From Montifringilla adamsi (taxonomy: Eukaryota > Chordata > Aves > Passeriformes > Passeridae), in contig JAGGNK010010226.1 in NCBI GenBank assembly GCA_017590115.1, positions 4,499,732 to 4,563,731 of the forward strand: a DNA stretch of 64,000 nt, given 5' to 3'. Within the stretch, counting starts at the first letter, position 1. Each line of letters opens with the position of its first letter. Under the pieces are notes generated by a model. That model made no database searches and was not told the origin of the DNA. It worked only from the letters and a program-made list of their open reading frames with translations. A program made the position numbers and the translations under genes. Below, piece by piece: positions 49,062 through 63,103 of this stretch.

Positions 49062-52000
49062 CTGAATTAAGCTTATGAGGGGAAGAAATGTCATGGGGGG
49101 AAGAACAAGAAAGGGAAAGCAAACTTCCAGTCAGCTAGGGTAAATGACAGGATTTTTTTTTTTTGTCTGGCTACTCATAGTTATATTTGAATGCAAGAGA
49201 TGGAATGGATTCTTGAAAGAACAAATATTTGCTTCTCTAGTAAGTCCCAATGTCAACAACAAAACTGACAGGCATGTCTTGGCACTGAACCAATCATCTG
49301 AAATCTCTATAACTTCTTATAATGCTGAGAAAACAGATTTCACTACTAATGACCTTTCAGGATCCTCATCATTGGTCCTATAGCAAGACAATAAAATAAT
49401 CCATGTAGTCACTTCAGAGAAAGCTGGACTCTGGTTCCTGAGATAAAAATATTGAGCCAGTACACTCACATGCCTTTCTGATACTCAGGTAACATATTTC
49501 CTAGCCAATAAACTCACCAAACTCTAATCTTTGCTATCATCTGAGTACATTGATCATGAACAATTGCAGATCTGAGCACAGCTTTTGCACTGATATAAGC
49601 CAATCTGCTGAACCAGATTGTACAAAATTTATTGCATCCCCTCTTCCACGAAATCAGAGGAATTAATGGGGTATGCCTCCTGATATCTTTTTATTTAATA
49701 TCAATTGGTAATATTGAAATAAATTTCACTTATTTTGAAGCCTGAACAGTCTTTATTTTCTGAAAAACAGAACAAGTTTCTCACCTTTTCTTCTTCTTGG
49801 CTTACTGTTAAGCCCTTCTATCTCCCCAGCTCTTCTCATCCTTCAGTTATCAGAGAATTAAGAGCAAGAACCTAGCTGACAGTGGCAGCAAGATTTAAGC
49901 AGTTAAAGGAGAAACATACATACCTGAGGATGAAGAGCTGCTAAAATTATAATCTTGGCCTGATTTGCCTGTTTCTGCTGTCTGCTGGAAAACAGAATGG
50001 CTCTGTCAGCCCTCCTTTCTTGATTCTCTCCAGAACAGAATATGCATGTCAGAGTCCACTGGGCAAAAAGAAGGTATCTGGAACAGAGATTTGTCTACCA
50101 ATACCCAGCAGCTTTGACTGGGATGAGATAGATGCAGACTGCAATGTTGGAATGAGAGGCCAGAATTCCAACTACAATAATATTTACCTTTAAATGTTAC
50201 AGATTTTCAGTGCTCATACAAAAAGAGCACAAAACTTGATCTCAGCCTGACAATAATAGATATGGATACATACTTCAAATAATTTTTCTGAATTTAACAT
50301 GGTCAACATCTTCAGCTAGTGGAAGTTACAATTGGACATCTACAGGTAACTGATGCTTTACTCATTTGAGGCTCAGGAGAGGAATTTTTATATTTTTTTC
50401 GTAAAGTAAGGTATTAAGTACTTTAGAGTAGTTCAAGAGAAAAAGTGAAAAAAGGCCTTCAAGAAAGAAACAATGTTATCATCCAGAAGTGATATGAAGA
50501 CTCTCACTGTGTAAGATTTAGGAACTAAATCGAAATTCTAAGAAACCTAGGGAAATCACATGACTAAGCTGATTTGCAGAGGAGGTACCTGAGGGTATAT
50601 AAAAAGACATGGGTCAAGTTTACCAATATCTTTCCATTATTCATCCAATACTTTTGAACAGGTTCTTGAAGTGAATGGTATAACTCATGGGTGGAAATTT
50701 ACAGACTTTTTAAAATTAGACCCAACAAATGCACATGTATATGCAATACTATTTTATGAGTAAAGTAGATCTGCAAATCTAAAACCAATCTGGAAATATC
50801 TAAAATTAATCAGGACCTTCAGAAATTGTTTTTTTAATACTTATAAAGTAGCAGATTCCCCAGCAGTTGCCTGGTAACCCTACCATAATAGAATCTAGGG
50901 ACTCTTAGGTCATATTCAGCTTTACAAGTTGTAATGAATCTCATAAGAGAGATTCATACATTATTATGGACAATGTATTCGTGATGAAATTCTGATGGCA
51001 GTACATATTTATGCAAAAACATGCCATATTCTTTACTATGTATATGTTTGATTTAAAGTGATTAAATTCTTTCAAAAATATTACATGTGTCCACCAGGGA
51101 ATTATTTCTCTCATATTTCCTAACTTCAGAAGGCATTTATAAATTTGTCTTCCAACTCTGGTTGATATGAATGCACCTTCAAATACTTATTACTATTAAT
51201 GCTCATAGTTTTAATAGCTCTTAATGCTATTCCATTTTAAAAGCCTGAGAAAACAGAAAAATCTGACCTTCAAAGAGTTAAAAACTGAAGATATTGAGTG
51301 GAGGGGGTGACGAGGGGGTGAGAGAGTAAAGAAAATTTTACATGTACCGTGAAATTACTACTGAATTTACAGTTTAAAAATGTTCTACCTTATAGTGGGA
51401 GAAATTATTTTGTACTTGAGATATATTCTGCAGTTTTGTCAAAGGTGAAGAGCAAGTCCTAGTGAAATACATGAAGCTGCAGTAGCAGTGATTGAGAAAA
51501 TAATTTTCATCATAGAGCTTATACACTAGAGAAAACATGAAAAAGTGCTTAAAAATAGTTCATTGATTTATTTCCTTTTTGGATATGGGTGCAAGGGAAA
51601 TATAAATATCACTATTATAATACACTCTGAAAAACTTTATCAGTCTAATACAGTCCTGTCTAGTTTGCAAACACCAAGGTAGGCAAGAAATGGCTCCATC
51701 TAATTTTATTTTTAAATATAGATGAAAGGTGTATTAAAATAAACATTTGAACTTCATTTTATATTGATTTCTGATAAAGGCATAGCATCTCAAACCTTAA
51801 ACTTCCATTCTTTATCTACAGAAAGAGGAATATCTGTACAATATGCAAAGAAACAAATTAATTAATCTATAATTTATATCCAGTAAGGTGAAGTTTGTAA
51901 TGGTGCAGGCGCTTACTAACAAAATAATCTGGCAAGCAAGTTCCACTGTACATCTCCAAGAACTTACACTTCTCTCTCCATGGACTGGTGCAGACAGTTG

Positions 52001-52784
52001 TGCATTTATTTTGCTGCAGTCCAAGCAAGCTGGATATGAGCTACATGCTGTAGATTTATACTGCAAAGCTCAGCCTCTTCTCCAGTGACTCCCAGTGTGC
52101 CAGAGGAGGCATTACTCACCTTGATATATGGAAAAATATGCATTTATGTGTATGAAGTGAGTTTGTAGGTGTTATCTCCATACCGCCATTTTCTTAATAT
52201 ACTGGGAGAAGAGAGGCACAATATTTTAGATTCCCAGTTGAATCTCAAACTGATCCTCACAGAAACACCAGCACTTCACCTGAGTCCATTATCTGGCAGG
52301 CATGACACCAGTGAAAAACCTTATGAGGTGAGGGACTGGGCAAAGAGAGGTAATTCACAGACACCTTGGGGAGAGCAGGGCAATACGACAGTGAAGGGAA
52401 AGCATTTTTCCACAGTTTTTAACTGTGTGTCTAATGTGATTCGAGTTTAGATTTACTGCTTTCTGTTGTTCTCAAAAACCTGTTACCCAAAATGCATGCT
52501 CAAGAGTCGAGCTCTTTGTTACCCTGGCATTGTTCACTCTGCTTGTGCTACAGAAAATGGAAGACACCAGAGAGGGTCAGAGCCAGTCCATAACTTACAC
52601 TGATAACAATCATCCCTTGAGTGGGGAAAAAAAAGGATCAGAAAGAACAAATAGAAAAGCTTCACTTGAGAACCTGCTTCATTTTTTGAGGAGCTCACTG
52701 TCTTTTCATCAAAGAGGCATCAGCAATGCAGTCTGCTGTTTACACTCTAAAAAAAATATTTGCAAATGAAAGGTGCACACTTTA
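49060..52784. other. Unique AT-rich non-coding DNA
   Basis: No coding, RNA or recognisable transposon signal. Frames up to 93 codons (52169-52450) without known domains. Confidence 0.5.
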
Positions 52785-52884
52785 CGTATATATATATAAA
52801 TGTACACTTTATATATATATATGTATGTATGTATGTATATATATATTATATTATATATATAATGTTATATATATATATATATTT
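52785..52884. repeat. (TA)n/(TATG)n dinucleotide tract
   Basis: About 100 bases of alternating TA with a (GTAT)n block in the middle and several TA runs of 10-14 bases. It is self-complementary and could extrude as a cruciform. Confidence 0.93.
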
Positions 52885-53059
52885 ATGGAAACATTCATGT
52901 GAAGAAGCCATTTGAAAACTATCTGTGCAATAATAGAAAGAAACAGTTTTTTGGCCTAGCAGATTCTTAGAAACAAGAAAGGAGGTAATGTTATAAAACA
53001 GTTGTAAAACTGGAATATTTTACTGAGTTGTGTTTCTATATTTGTTTAGACATCTACTA

Positions 53060-53640
53060 ACCTTTCTCATTAAAAAAAAAAGAAAGAGGTAATTTACGTA
53101 TAAATATTTTGATAGAACCTGAAAGCAGTAATTAACTTATCCTGTGCTAACATAGTTGTAGACATAGGAAGAATGACACATTGTAACATTATCAAGTTAA
53201 AAATTGACATATTTTACTAGAGTAATTTAAGCATTTAAGTTTGTAAATATTTTATTAAACAATAGTTGTTCACTAGTTATAAAATAATAAAAATTAATTG
53301 TGTTTTCTTCAATAGTCAAAATCATTTAATCAGTAGCAAATGTTCAGTACATTATGATAACTATTTTGAAATTACATTCACTTCCCAGAGTACTTTTTAA
53401 ATCACAAGCTATTGAAAATAAAAATAACAATTAATATGCAAATAAATAATAAAGGTACAGTAAAACTCTATTATTTTATTGTTATTCACATTTAAATAAT
53501 GCATTACTAACAGATTGTTATCTTCAGAAAATAGTATCATGGCTGGTTAATGAAAAAACAGCATTAATTATAATAAATTTGGAGCAGTAATAGATTAAAA
53601 CTGAATATTAAAATAGAGTAAGAAAATACTTCAGACCAAC
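53060..53640. other. Very AT-rich block with octamer and homeodomain motifs
   Basis: About 580 bases with G+C visibly near 20-25%, not a simple repeat. It contains a perfect POU octamer ATGCAAAT (53436-53443) and repeated TTAAT, ATTAAT and ATTAATTATAAT motifs. Properties fit a matrix-attachment region or an AT-rich enhancer. Composition alone will generate many of these motifs, so the regulatory reading is weak. Confidence 0.3.
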
Positions 53641-56600
53641 AAGATTTAACCTGCGCTGTGATGCAAGAATCTGGAGTTTTAGGGTTCACAGATGAATATA
53701 TTCACTTAACTTCAAACAATACAATTCCTGCCCTGGATACAGAACACCTCTGTACATGCTAAGTATCATTAGGACACACTCACTCCAGTCTATCCTAAAA
53801 AAAAAAGAAAACTGCTGTCACTGATCGAATTTGGAGAAGACATTCTAAAGGCAACACATCTAATGGAAAGCTACATCCTATACTTGGGAAATTCTAGTCC
53901 ACTCTTGCCTGGTTTTCAAGCTGGGAGTGCTGAAAACCAAACTTGGGACAGTTTGATTCCCCCACCACCGATGGGCAGAGAGCAAGACTCACTTTCACCA
54001 CTCCACCTTTGTCTGCAACTCTCAGCCTGATTTCAACACATATAAACATTGAGATAAAGCTTTTCATGCACCTTGTGGTTACCCACAGCCATTTTTATTG
54101 GGAAATATAAAACTTACTACATCCCCAGCAGGGAAAAAATGCGGGTCCTTATTCTTTCCTGACATAAAAAGAATGCAAGGGTGAAACAAGAAACAGTTGG
54201 GGGACAGCAAGGCCCACTCAAAAATCCCTAGCAAGAGAGAAATATGAACTACACTTAGAGGGATTAATCACCTCTTTGCTGAAAGGGGTTGGATATCATT
54301 CCTCCCTTAGCTAGCAGCACTTGTGACCAGCAGGAGTCCATCAGTCTCTTTGGTATAGATTGGGCAGTCACATAAACACAGAAAATGAGGAATGGTATCA
54401 GGCCCAGGGGGGTGATATCACTCCTATTGAAACTGCCCCAGTTCAGTGGAAGGAGGAAACGCTCTGGAAGTTCATAGAAGAAATAACAGAGAATTTAATT
54501 TAAAACCAGTTTCCCAAATTTTTAAAAAGAACAGTAAAAGAAAACCAACTCTGAGTTCCAACCTCAAGTTTTAGACTTCTGATCATTTTTTTTCAGTAAT
54601 TACACTTTGTTGCATTCAGCCATGGAGAGAATATCTATTATTTCTTAGCATATTATTATGTGAGGTCTTTTCTGAGCAATGCACAAATAAAAACATTGTT
54701 GCAAAATCCCTCTGGAAATTTAACTGATAGTCTGCCAAAACTTCACCCAAATTAAATAAACATTATTCTTGGATCTTTTCAAATTCACTTATAGTATAAT
54801 TATTGATTCAGTATTCAAAATTATATTAAACCCTTATGTTATACATGTGATTTTAAACATTGCATTGGCACCATATTCTTGTCAGTTTATTTGAATAGCC
54901 CTTGAGATCACTCACATAAAAAGTGACTACAGGCCAGCCAAAGACACATTTTTCAGCTTGCAAATCTTCAGGAACTGTGGCTTGCATGTGCATAAGTGAA
55001 AAAGTGCTCACTTCTTTGCACAAGTGATCTCAAAAAATTAAGGGGAAACACTCAATTGTACATCAAAGCCACTCTTCTTTAAATCTTTAAAGCCATATTA
55101 ATTTCTCATTAAAAATCTTTTGGGAATGTCAAAATGATACTGAGATCTTGTTTTGTGCATGAGCAATATTTTTTGTGAATAAAAATATTATAAATTATTT
55201 CTGTTTTCTTCCACTCTCCCACAGGAATACTAAGTTCTTCAATATCCTGATTTTCATGTAGTAAGAAAATCACAGCTCAATGCAAGGTCACTTGGGTCTA
55301 ATCAACCTTAACCAAGAATGAACATTTGTTCTTTCTTTGGGTTTTGATAGACCAGAGGTAATTAATCAGTGCATGTCAAGCACATGACTATTTTATAGGT
55401 ACATTAAGGGTAAAACCAAAAGAATGAAGTGTACATTATTTTGGGGTCTTTGTAGCTTCTCTTTTTCCTTGCCAAAAATTAATCTAGCAGCTCAATCTTG
55501 TTTTCAAGTCTGTCAACATTACTACTAATCTTAATGCAATAAACCCCTCTTGCTTGTTTGCTTTCTAGGAAATGCATAAATGCATTTATCTTGGCTTTCC
55601 ATCAGTATCACAGAGGAGGATACCTGCACACAGAGGAAGTTCCCACACTCAATAAACTTTGTTTACATCATTTTGAACTGCTGTTCTCAGCCTCACCCCT
55701 TCAAAAACCCCGTAGGTTATTTTGGGTCACCCCTCTTAACAGCTCTGGTCAACAGAACTGTGCCAGTCCAACCTGAGAGTGGTTTTGAACAGATGTGTGT
55801 GTGCCTGACTCCAGCCTGGCTGACTGGAACTGGCAAGGGAATGAAAACTGTGCATTGGAAGGCAGAGTAGAATCACAGATAATTTCCTAGGCACAAGAAA
55901 AACTTGAGAAAACTATTAGTATGGCACACTTGGGAAGGGTGGTAAAGAAAACCTGAACCACAAACCTGAGTTCATATAAACAAAAGGATTAAGGCTTGCC
56001 ACAACTAAAGCTTTATACTAAATGAAATAAGAGTTTTTAATTAAAAACTCTTTCTGCTAGTCACCCACAGTAAAGTGGGAAGAGAAAGAAAAAGGTGTTC
56101 TTTGAGAGAGGAGTAATTCCTTTCAGATGGCCAGAGCCCACAACCTCAGACAGCAGTGGCAAGAAGGAACACCACTGTTGACACCATTGACACTTTAACT
56201 TTCCCCTGTCAGACCTTGGATGGGCTCCTTTAAACAAAACAAATTACTGCAGAAAGCAGTCAGACTGACTGCTACAGTATCATTGAAACACCTCAAGAAG
56301 TTCTCCTCTGACTGCTCCAGGGTAGCAACTCTTTGGCTGAAATGAAATAATTGAATGAAGGCTAGAATGAGAGAATGAATACAAGAATATTCATCATTCG
56401 GGGTGTGGGTATACAGTAAAATAGCTAAAAAGGCTTTCCAGAGAAGCTCAAAACCACCAATTCTTTCATGGACTGAAGTGGACTAAGAGTCACCAGTTAA
56501 AGCAACCAAGTCCAAAGGTAGCAACAAAATACAAAAAGTGTTGAAGTCTTAAATGTCTTAAAAGCAACCACAAGATTTTTTTTTTTTTTGGTGATTACAT

Positions 56601-56739
56601 CTGCAATGCTACATTGCAATTGTCTTGAGTCTTCAAAACTTGGTTTTCTTTAGGATCCTGTATGCAAACTGGAGTTTAATGCATTAATAACAATGTTTCA
56701 TTTTGCTTGAATTTTCATGCTTTTAACAAATTAATACTC
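53641..56739. other. Unique non-coding DNA
   Basis: No gene supported. Holds a perfect 24-bp palindrome at 56029-56052. The open frames at 55558-55776 and 55580-55870 overlap in different phases and show no known domain. Confidence 0.5.
56029..56052. repeat. Perfect 24-bp palindrome
   Basis: AAGAGTTTTTAA followed by its exact reverse complement TTAAAAACTCTT with no spacer. Each arm is 12 bases. It could form a small cruciform, bind a symmetric factor, or be a chance event in AT-rich DNA. Confidence 0.9.
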
Positions 56740-56896
56740 TTAACATCCCTGTTGGGTAGATAGAAAAAAACCTTTCTTGTCTGTAAAACTGAGATAAGTG
56801 CCTTGCTTAAGGACATACAGCTAGAACTCTGCAAAATAGGGTTAAAATTTAGTAAAGAGTGTCTCTCACTTGTGCTCCTACAACTAGATTACACCA
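56740..56896 (-). mobile_element. MIR/CORE-SINE remnant, antisense
   Basis: On the plus strand the order is ACATCCCTGTTGGGTAGAT, CTGTAAAACTGAG, GTGCCTTGCTTAAGGACATA, CAGCTAG, CTGCAAAATAGGGTTAAAAT, CTACAACTAGATTACACC. This follows the reverse complement of MIR (ACAACCCTATGAGGTAGGT, ... AGTGACTTGCCCAAGGTCACA, CAGCTAG, GCAGAGCCGGGATTCGAA, TTAACCACTA). It is more eroded than the copy at 40228. Ancient amniote repeat. Confidence 0.6.
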
Positions 56897-59800
56897 CAAA
56901 GATTTCTATTTACATGAAATAAAAACACAAGAATAAAAAAGACAGATAAACATTTCCTAATTAATATTCTCACTAGTACTAGAGATAAAACACCTCAAAA
57001 AGCATGTATTCCTTGCAATTTGGGGAAAATTATTTTGAGGCAAAACACCACAATTCCTAATAAAATCCAACATATTTTCAAATTATTCAAAAGCACAGAG
57101 TAGAAATGTACAAAAAATGCATCCAGGTAATGAAACTTATTATGAATGGTTATGTTCATTATATGTCTACTGTGATTCTTAATGAGAACATTCAATATCC
57201 TTTGCTCTTATAAATCATCATAATATGGCATGTAATAATTTTCAAATATGTTCATTTAAACCATATTTAAAAATTAATTTTCTAAATAATTTATTTTAGC
57301 AAGCAAATATTGCTTATTAAAATACACACACAATCCCTCCTTAGTTGTTATGACTCGAGACAGGGAGCCAATGTCTTGTACCATTTAATACTTTTATAAC
57401 TTTTTAAAAACTATTTGATTTTTGATAATTCCTAAATATTTTCAAATGTTGTTCTAGTCAAACGTCATTTTCTTGAAAATAGTAATAAAATTACCTATCT
57501 GAGTTGGGTCTGCAAGATGGTCTTTAAGCCTTGAAATAGTGATGACAGGACAGAATTTATGATTCATATCTCAGCCTGTCAAATCTTGATAAAAGACTCA
57601 GAGAAGACATACTCAAGCCTTTGTGAAAAAAAACTGTTAACACTCATGGATACAATTTCCATTATCACATAATCCCTAAAGACATTAAAAATTTTTAAAA
57701 ACCCAACATTTCTTTTTCATTCTAGCAGAAAGACATGACACTTTACGTCTGTGGTCTTTCTATGTAAAGAATATCCGTACTAGCCTAGAAATTTCAGCTT
57801 TTACATATACAATTTCAGGACAAGACCCCATTTTTGGATAAAGAGTACAGAGTTAACCAGATTTTAACCAGATTATTTAAACAGAATAAGAAATCTCATT
57901 TAATTAATGATATATGAGCTGAGATTTGGCCTACCAAAGAACTTTTCTAAGTTATAACTTGATAGGTAGAGTGGACATTAAGACCTAATAAGTTACTCAA
58001 ATTTCTACCAAGTATTTTCTGCAGAGAAATGACAAAATCATCTGCTTTGGCTATTCATGAACAGACGAAGTCCCTGGACATGCACAGTAAGCAAGATGCT
58101 TCTAAAGAGATGAAGAAGGTACCTCAAACATGCTGTGCAGGCCTTTTGTGGATGTGGACACATAGGAATCCTGATTTTAGACTCACTGTTTTTATTTCTG
58201 ATCCTGGGATTCCCAGTAGCTCATTCAACACCACTTTTCCATCCAGACTGCCAAACTGGTGGCAAAGGTGGGCTTCTTCTGCTTAGAGAGAAACTTTCTG
58301 GGAAGATAAAAGAAGAGCATGTGTGGGGAAACCCAAGCATATGGCAGCACTAATAACTATTTATGGTTGTAAATATTTATAATGCTCATCTCATAGCTAT
58401 CACTTCCATAAAAGCATGCATCTAAGTATGGATAGTACTGGATTCCTGTACAGTGCAACACTGAACCTAAATAACTTAAATAGCTACTGAAGGTACTGCA
58501 CTTGTTAAGCAGGCAGTCTAACAGCATGTTCTCTCTTTTTCTTAAGTATCTGAGCAGCAATTTCCAGAAATTAAATCACCTTTGTTTATAATTGCTTTGT
58601 ATTGGGTGTTTCTTCAAATAACTTCTAAATATTTAATGACTATTTTTTTCTACATAATTTCCTGATTTTCAGTTAATTCTCTACAAAAATCTTTAAAATA
58701 TTTTCTCATACCTTTATTAAGATTATTACTGTATTCTCAGTTTTCCACTTTATTTTTTTTAGGATTACCTTGGCATAGGTTATTGTTATAAAATACAATA
58801 ACACCTAGTATAAAACCTTAGATTTTTTTTAAATATATCTCAGAGGAGTCATATTTGGTTTTCCAGCAGAAAAGGGCAAAATTCTCAATATGGTTTTGCA
58901 ATGGACTCATTTAGTGCTGTGCTTACATGCTACAAAAACGCACATTGATTCTTTGGAAAATCTGCAAAAGGGAGAGAGAATCCACAAAAAGAATCAGAAC
59001 CTGTGGTAGATTGTAAATGGATCAAATTTTAAGTATAGAATGGATATGGCTGAAAAATAATTTGCTCATGCATAAACATGCAAAGAGAAGGTGCAATGAA
59101 ACAGAAAACATTTGTCCCAAGGTATGTACTGACAGAACATGAGGCAATGGACATGTTAAAATGTCCACCTTCAGATGGAAACGAAAGGAAAATATCATAA
59201 GCAAAAGCTTAATCTCACTCTTAAATCCCTTAATGTTTTGCTGAAGGATGAGGTGGGTTTGAACCCTCCTAAAGAAATACGGGAATTCAGCATGGGATGA
59301 ATCTTTCACTAGAGTCCCAGCTGTGAAAAACAACACAAAAGGATGGAGTATTTCAGCACACTATGCTGAGTGTAAGGGGCTCTGCTTAAATGAAATCCCC
59401 ATCTGGAAAATACATTTCTCTTTAAAATTAAAATTAAATTCTCACAGAAGGTGTGCAGTTGAGCATATATTCCAGGGACCTAGATGGGTCTAGCTGTGAA
59501 GGAGGAAGTGTACTCTTGGGCCCTACACCAATAAATTTTCTGACTGCACTCTGAAATGTTTCTGGGGCAAACAGCAGTAAAAAGTGCTAAAGTAAATTTT
59601 CTAAGAACCCTATTGACCCACTCTTTGAAGGAAAACAAAACCACTGTAGATGCATAAAACTCCTCTGATTCTCTATGGTAATCCACCTTGACAAACATGG
59701 ATACATTGCAGAATAAAGCATCTAATTTTACTACTTTTGAATTTCTTCAATGAGAGCAAATGCCAATTGACAGTACAAACCAGCAAAAATCAGAAAGTAT

Positions 59801-62800
59801 TTTGTGGGTGGTGATTTTGTCCTCCGGAATTTGATTTGGTTTTGTAGAGTTTGTCATCTTCTGAGTCCTGATGCAGAAGGTTCTCTAAGAAGGTTTGTAA
59901 GAAGTACTTGCTTCTTCAAGCACTTAGCCGTGAAGTCACCTAATACCTGCGAAAGATGTGCTTGTAATGTAATGCAGCAAATAAAAAGAAAGCAAGATTT
60001 AAAGGAGATCAGAAGAGCAGATTAATTTCACAATTTCATACAGTAAGTTTCCAGGAGATAAGTTAAAAATCTCTTCTAAATTATTTGTATTGGCTGATAA
60101 ACAGACACATGAAAACAGAGGATTCATTACATTGCCATATATAATGTCTTGTAAATACAAGAGTATCCTCTTCATAAATTGCAATAGCATACATATCACT
60201 TCTGTATGCAATGTTAGCAAAGAAATGAAATTCCACCCTTTCTAATTAAAGGGTATTTTAGAAAGGATTATATGAAAGTAGAAATGAAAAGACAAATAGC
60301 ACTGCAGACAAAATTTAGGAAATTAATCAGGGATCTCATTTTATTCTCTTTTCCCCATTGTTTTGATTAATTAAAAGCTATTTTCTATTAAAACAAACAA
60401 AACGTGCACACACACACAAAGCCCAAAGAAAACAAAACAAAGCCCAACAAACACTGTGGAGGTGAGAAAGAAAAGGAGTTTTAACAGTTCTCTTGTTCAT
60501 TAAAAAAAAATTCTTGAGAAAAATTTGAAAGCTCATGTTGAAAATATATATGAACAGATGAGAAAGCTTGAAGAAGGAAAAAGAAATCACCTTCACTCCA
60601 TTTCTGTTCCACAAAAATACAAAAATTCAATTAACCTCAAGCACTTAAAAATGGCATTGGAGTCACAGAAAGGATCTGTTTTATTTGTCAGCATTCTATA
60701 TGAAAATGTCTTTTTCAACAATATTTTGCTGCACTTTCCTGTGAAGTGCTGAGGTTAGAAATTTGCTTGAAATAATCTGTGCATCCTAACACTTCAGCAG
60801 TGAAAATTTTCTTCCGATTAAACAGTTATTCTTTAAAGCAGAAATGACACCTCCCAAGCAAGGAAGCCTTAGAAGGTCACAGATTCTGTCTCCATAGGAG
60901 GCCAAGCTGTTTAGCAGAAAGCGTGACCTACTGTGGAAACCAATGACCTAGTAAAAAAAAATAAACAGTGCTATGCTGCAAAGTGGTGGAGCCAGCTGAG
61001 AAATAGAGACCTCAGTAATGAACTGCCTTCCTCCTACAGAGATCAAATCATGTTAAGTTGTGCTATTAAAATAAATCACATTTTAGGAGTCTTTACCTGG
61101 AACACTTACTTAAATGATTAAACCACAATATATATCAATTTTAATTTTTAACATATATGAACATCATTATTTTCTATTTGCAACTGACTGAAGTCTAAAT
61201 GCTCAGCTCAACATCCACCTGGGAAAATATTTAAAAGATGTATTTAAGCCATAGGAACTCAAAAATTATTTTAATGTTTTTCCAAATAAATTAAAAACTC
61301 AGAGAATTATCTGCTGATTTCAATGAATTTTGAATCGTGACCTCAGCTTGAGAACTCAATTTCTTATTAATATTATTGAATAGCAATCAGTTTGAAAAGC
61401 TAGAAATAAAATGTCAAAGCATTAATTGTAGGCTACTCCTTTGCATATAATACAAATACATGAGTTTAATTCTCAGAGCAAATCCTGACAGCACCCTCCC
61501 TATCAGTGGGGCTATGACCATCTGTACTACCAACAGCCCTTTTAATTAGGCAAACCACATAAAACCTTGCTTAAGTTTGAGAGACAATGGACAATGCTTC
61601 ATGGCATTATTTTAAAGATAAACTTGGCCACCGCTCTGCAAAACAAATCAAAAACTATGGGAAATAAAAGTGATTAAGTGCCATTGACTGCATTTCAGCA
61701 GTGCTGTGTTAGGCAAGTTGATCTGGCTAGGGGATTAAAAAGAGGGTTGAAACTAACACAGCAACAAGGTGCAGTAAGGATGAGTCATCTAGAAACTGGG
61801 GTAATTAATTTGCACTGTTATATTCACATGTAATTGCTGAGAAAGGCAGAAGTGTGTCACAGCAGGTGCCACACCATGGGGCGCTGCAGGGAGCAGGGCT
61901 GAGGTGCCCTGAGAGAGTCAGATATGAGGGATTAAAAGAAAGGCCTTGGAATGGCACCCAGCCCATAGAGCCAAATACAATTTAATCAAATTATCTTCAG
62001 AAGAATGAATCTTCTGTGATAGGCTGAGTTCAGGGCTCCTGGAAAAGATATGGTTCCAGAGTGGAAGGTGAGGTGTTTCCCAGCAAAAATTGCAAACACA
62101 TGTTTATTCAGTAACTCATCCTTCCTGTGCTGCCAGACTGACAATAAAACTAAATAGAACAGTACTTGCAAGGCTATAATACTTTTGTAAAATAAAAGAA
62201 AAAGCATCTTAGGATAAATTTTTATTTCAAATAAACATTTTTGGCTATGAAGTAAATTCTGCATGTTGGGCTTCATATTGATTTTTGGCTTCTAAGAAAA
62301 CATGTTTATGAGCTAAAAGAGCAGATGTCCTAAAGCTCCCATCCTCAGCAAGAGGAGGAAGTTTTTGTCACACAGCTTTTTAACACATTCTAATAAGCCT
62401 TTTCACAGATTATATTTCACAATCATTTCTAACCCCATCTACCTCCAAAAAAGTAGCAGGCAGTGCTCTCCTACAAAACTAACCATCTGAGAGAAAAATT
62501 GCTCTGATTATATTATGTTTTATTTCCAAGCAATGCCACAGATCTGGAGTTCAAACTGTTTATGATATCTTTTGTCTTCCAAGCAGAGAAAGGACTGTAT
62601 TTTCTTACTGTTACTGATGTTACAAAGCGAATTTTATAAGGGTTTGTGTCTGGAACTTTTTGCTCAATTATTGGATTTGTAGCTGCACAACATCATCGCC
62701 CTACCACTTGAGCTAATATAAATTTCCCAGCCAAAATCAAGATTTACACTTACATTAAAGAGTAAGACCTACTAATGTATTAAACCTCATAGAACAACTA

Positions 62801-63103
62801 ATTAATATTATCACCAAACTTGTCATATCTAATACTTTCTTCAGAAAAATCAACCCAATTGGGTTTGCTACCTCCTCCTTTCAGACATTTTCAGCTCAGT
62901 GCCTCTGCAGAGTCTTGGTGTGCACAAAGACATCCACTGACCTTCTACATAACAGGTGGAGACCTGAAGAAGTGCTGATGTGTCCTTACGATGAAAAGAG
63001 ACCTGTTAAAGTGACCTGTAGTTCCCAGCTACAAAATCACATGTCAAGTTACAGATACTCTGAATTACATAAATCAACAATCTGGAAAAAAAAAATAGCT
63101 ACA
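56897..63103. other. Unique AT-rich non-coding DNA
   Basis: No gene supported in about 6 kb. Short A/C-rich reiterations occur at 60390-60450 around a (CA)n stretch. A CTCF-like motif lies at 61872-61885. Frames up to 104 codons lack recognisable domains. Confidence 0.5.
61872..61885 (+). promoter_or_regulatory. CTCF-like binding motif
   Basis: CACCATGGGGCGCT matches the CTCF core CACCAGGGGGCGCT at 13 of 14 positions. It sits in a GC-richer pocket (61860-61915) of an AT-rich region. A motif match alone does not show binding; the T at the sixth position departs from the preferred G. Confidence 0.35.

Noticed and set aside
55868..55895. CR1 tail in reverse orientation (AGAATCACAGAT...)
   Set aside because: Fewer than 15 bases match and the GGTTGGAAGGGACC-type part of a reversed tail is missing.
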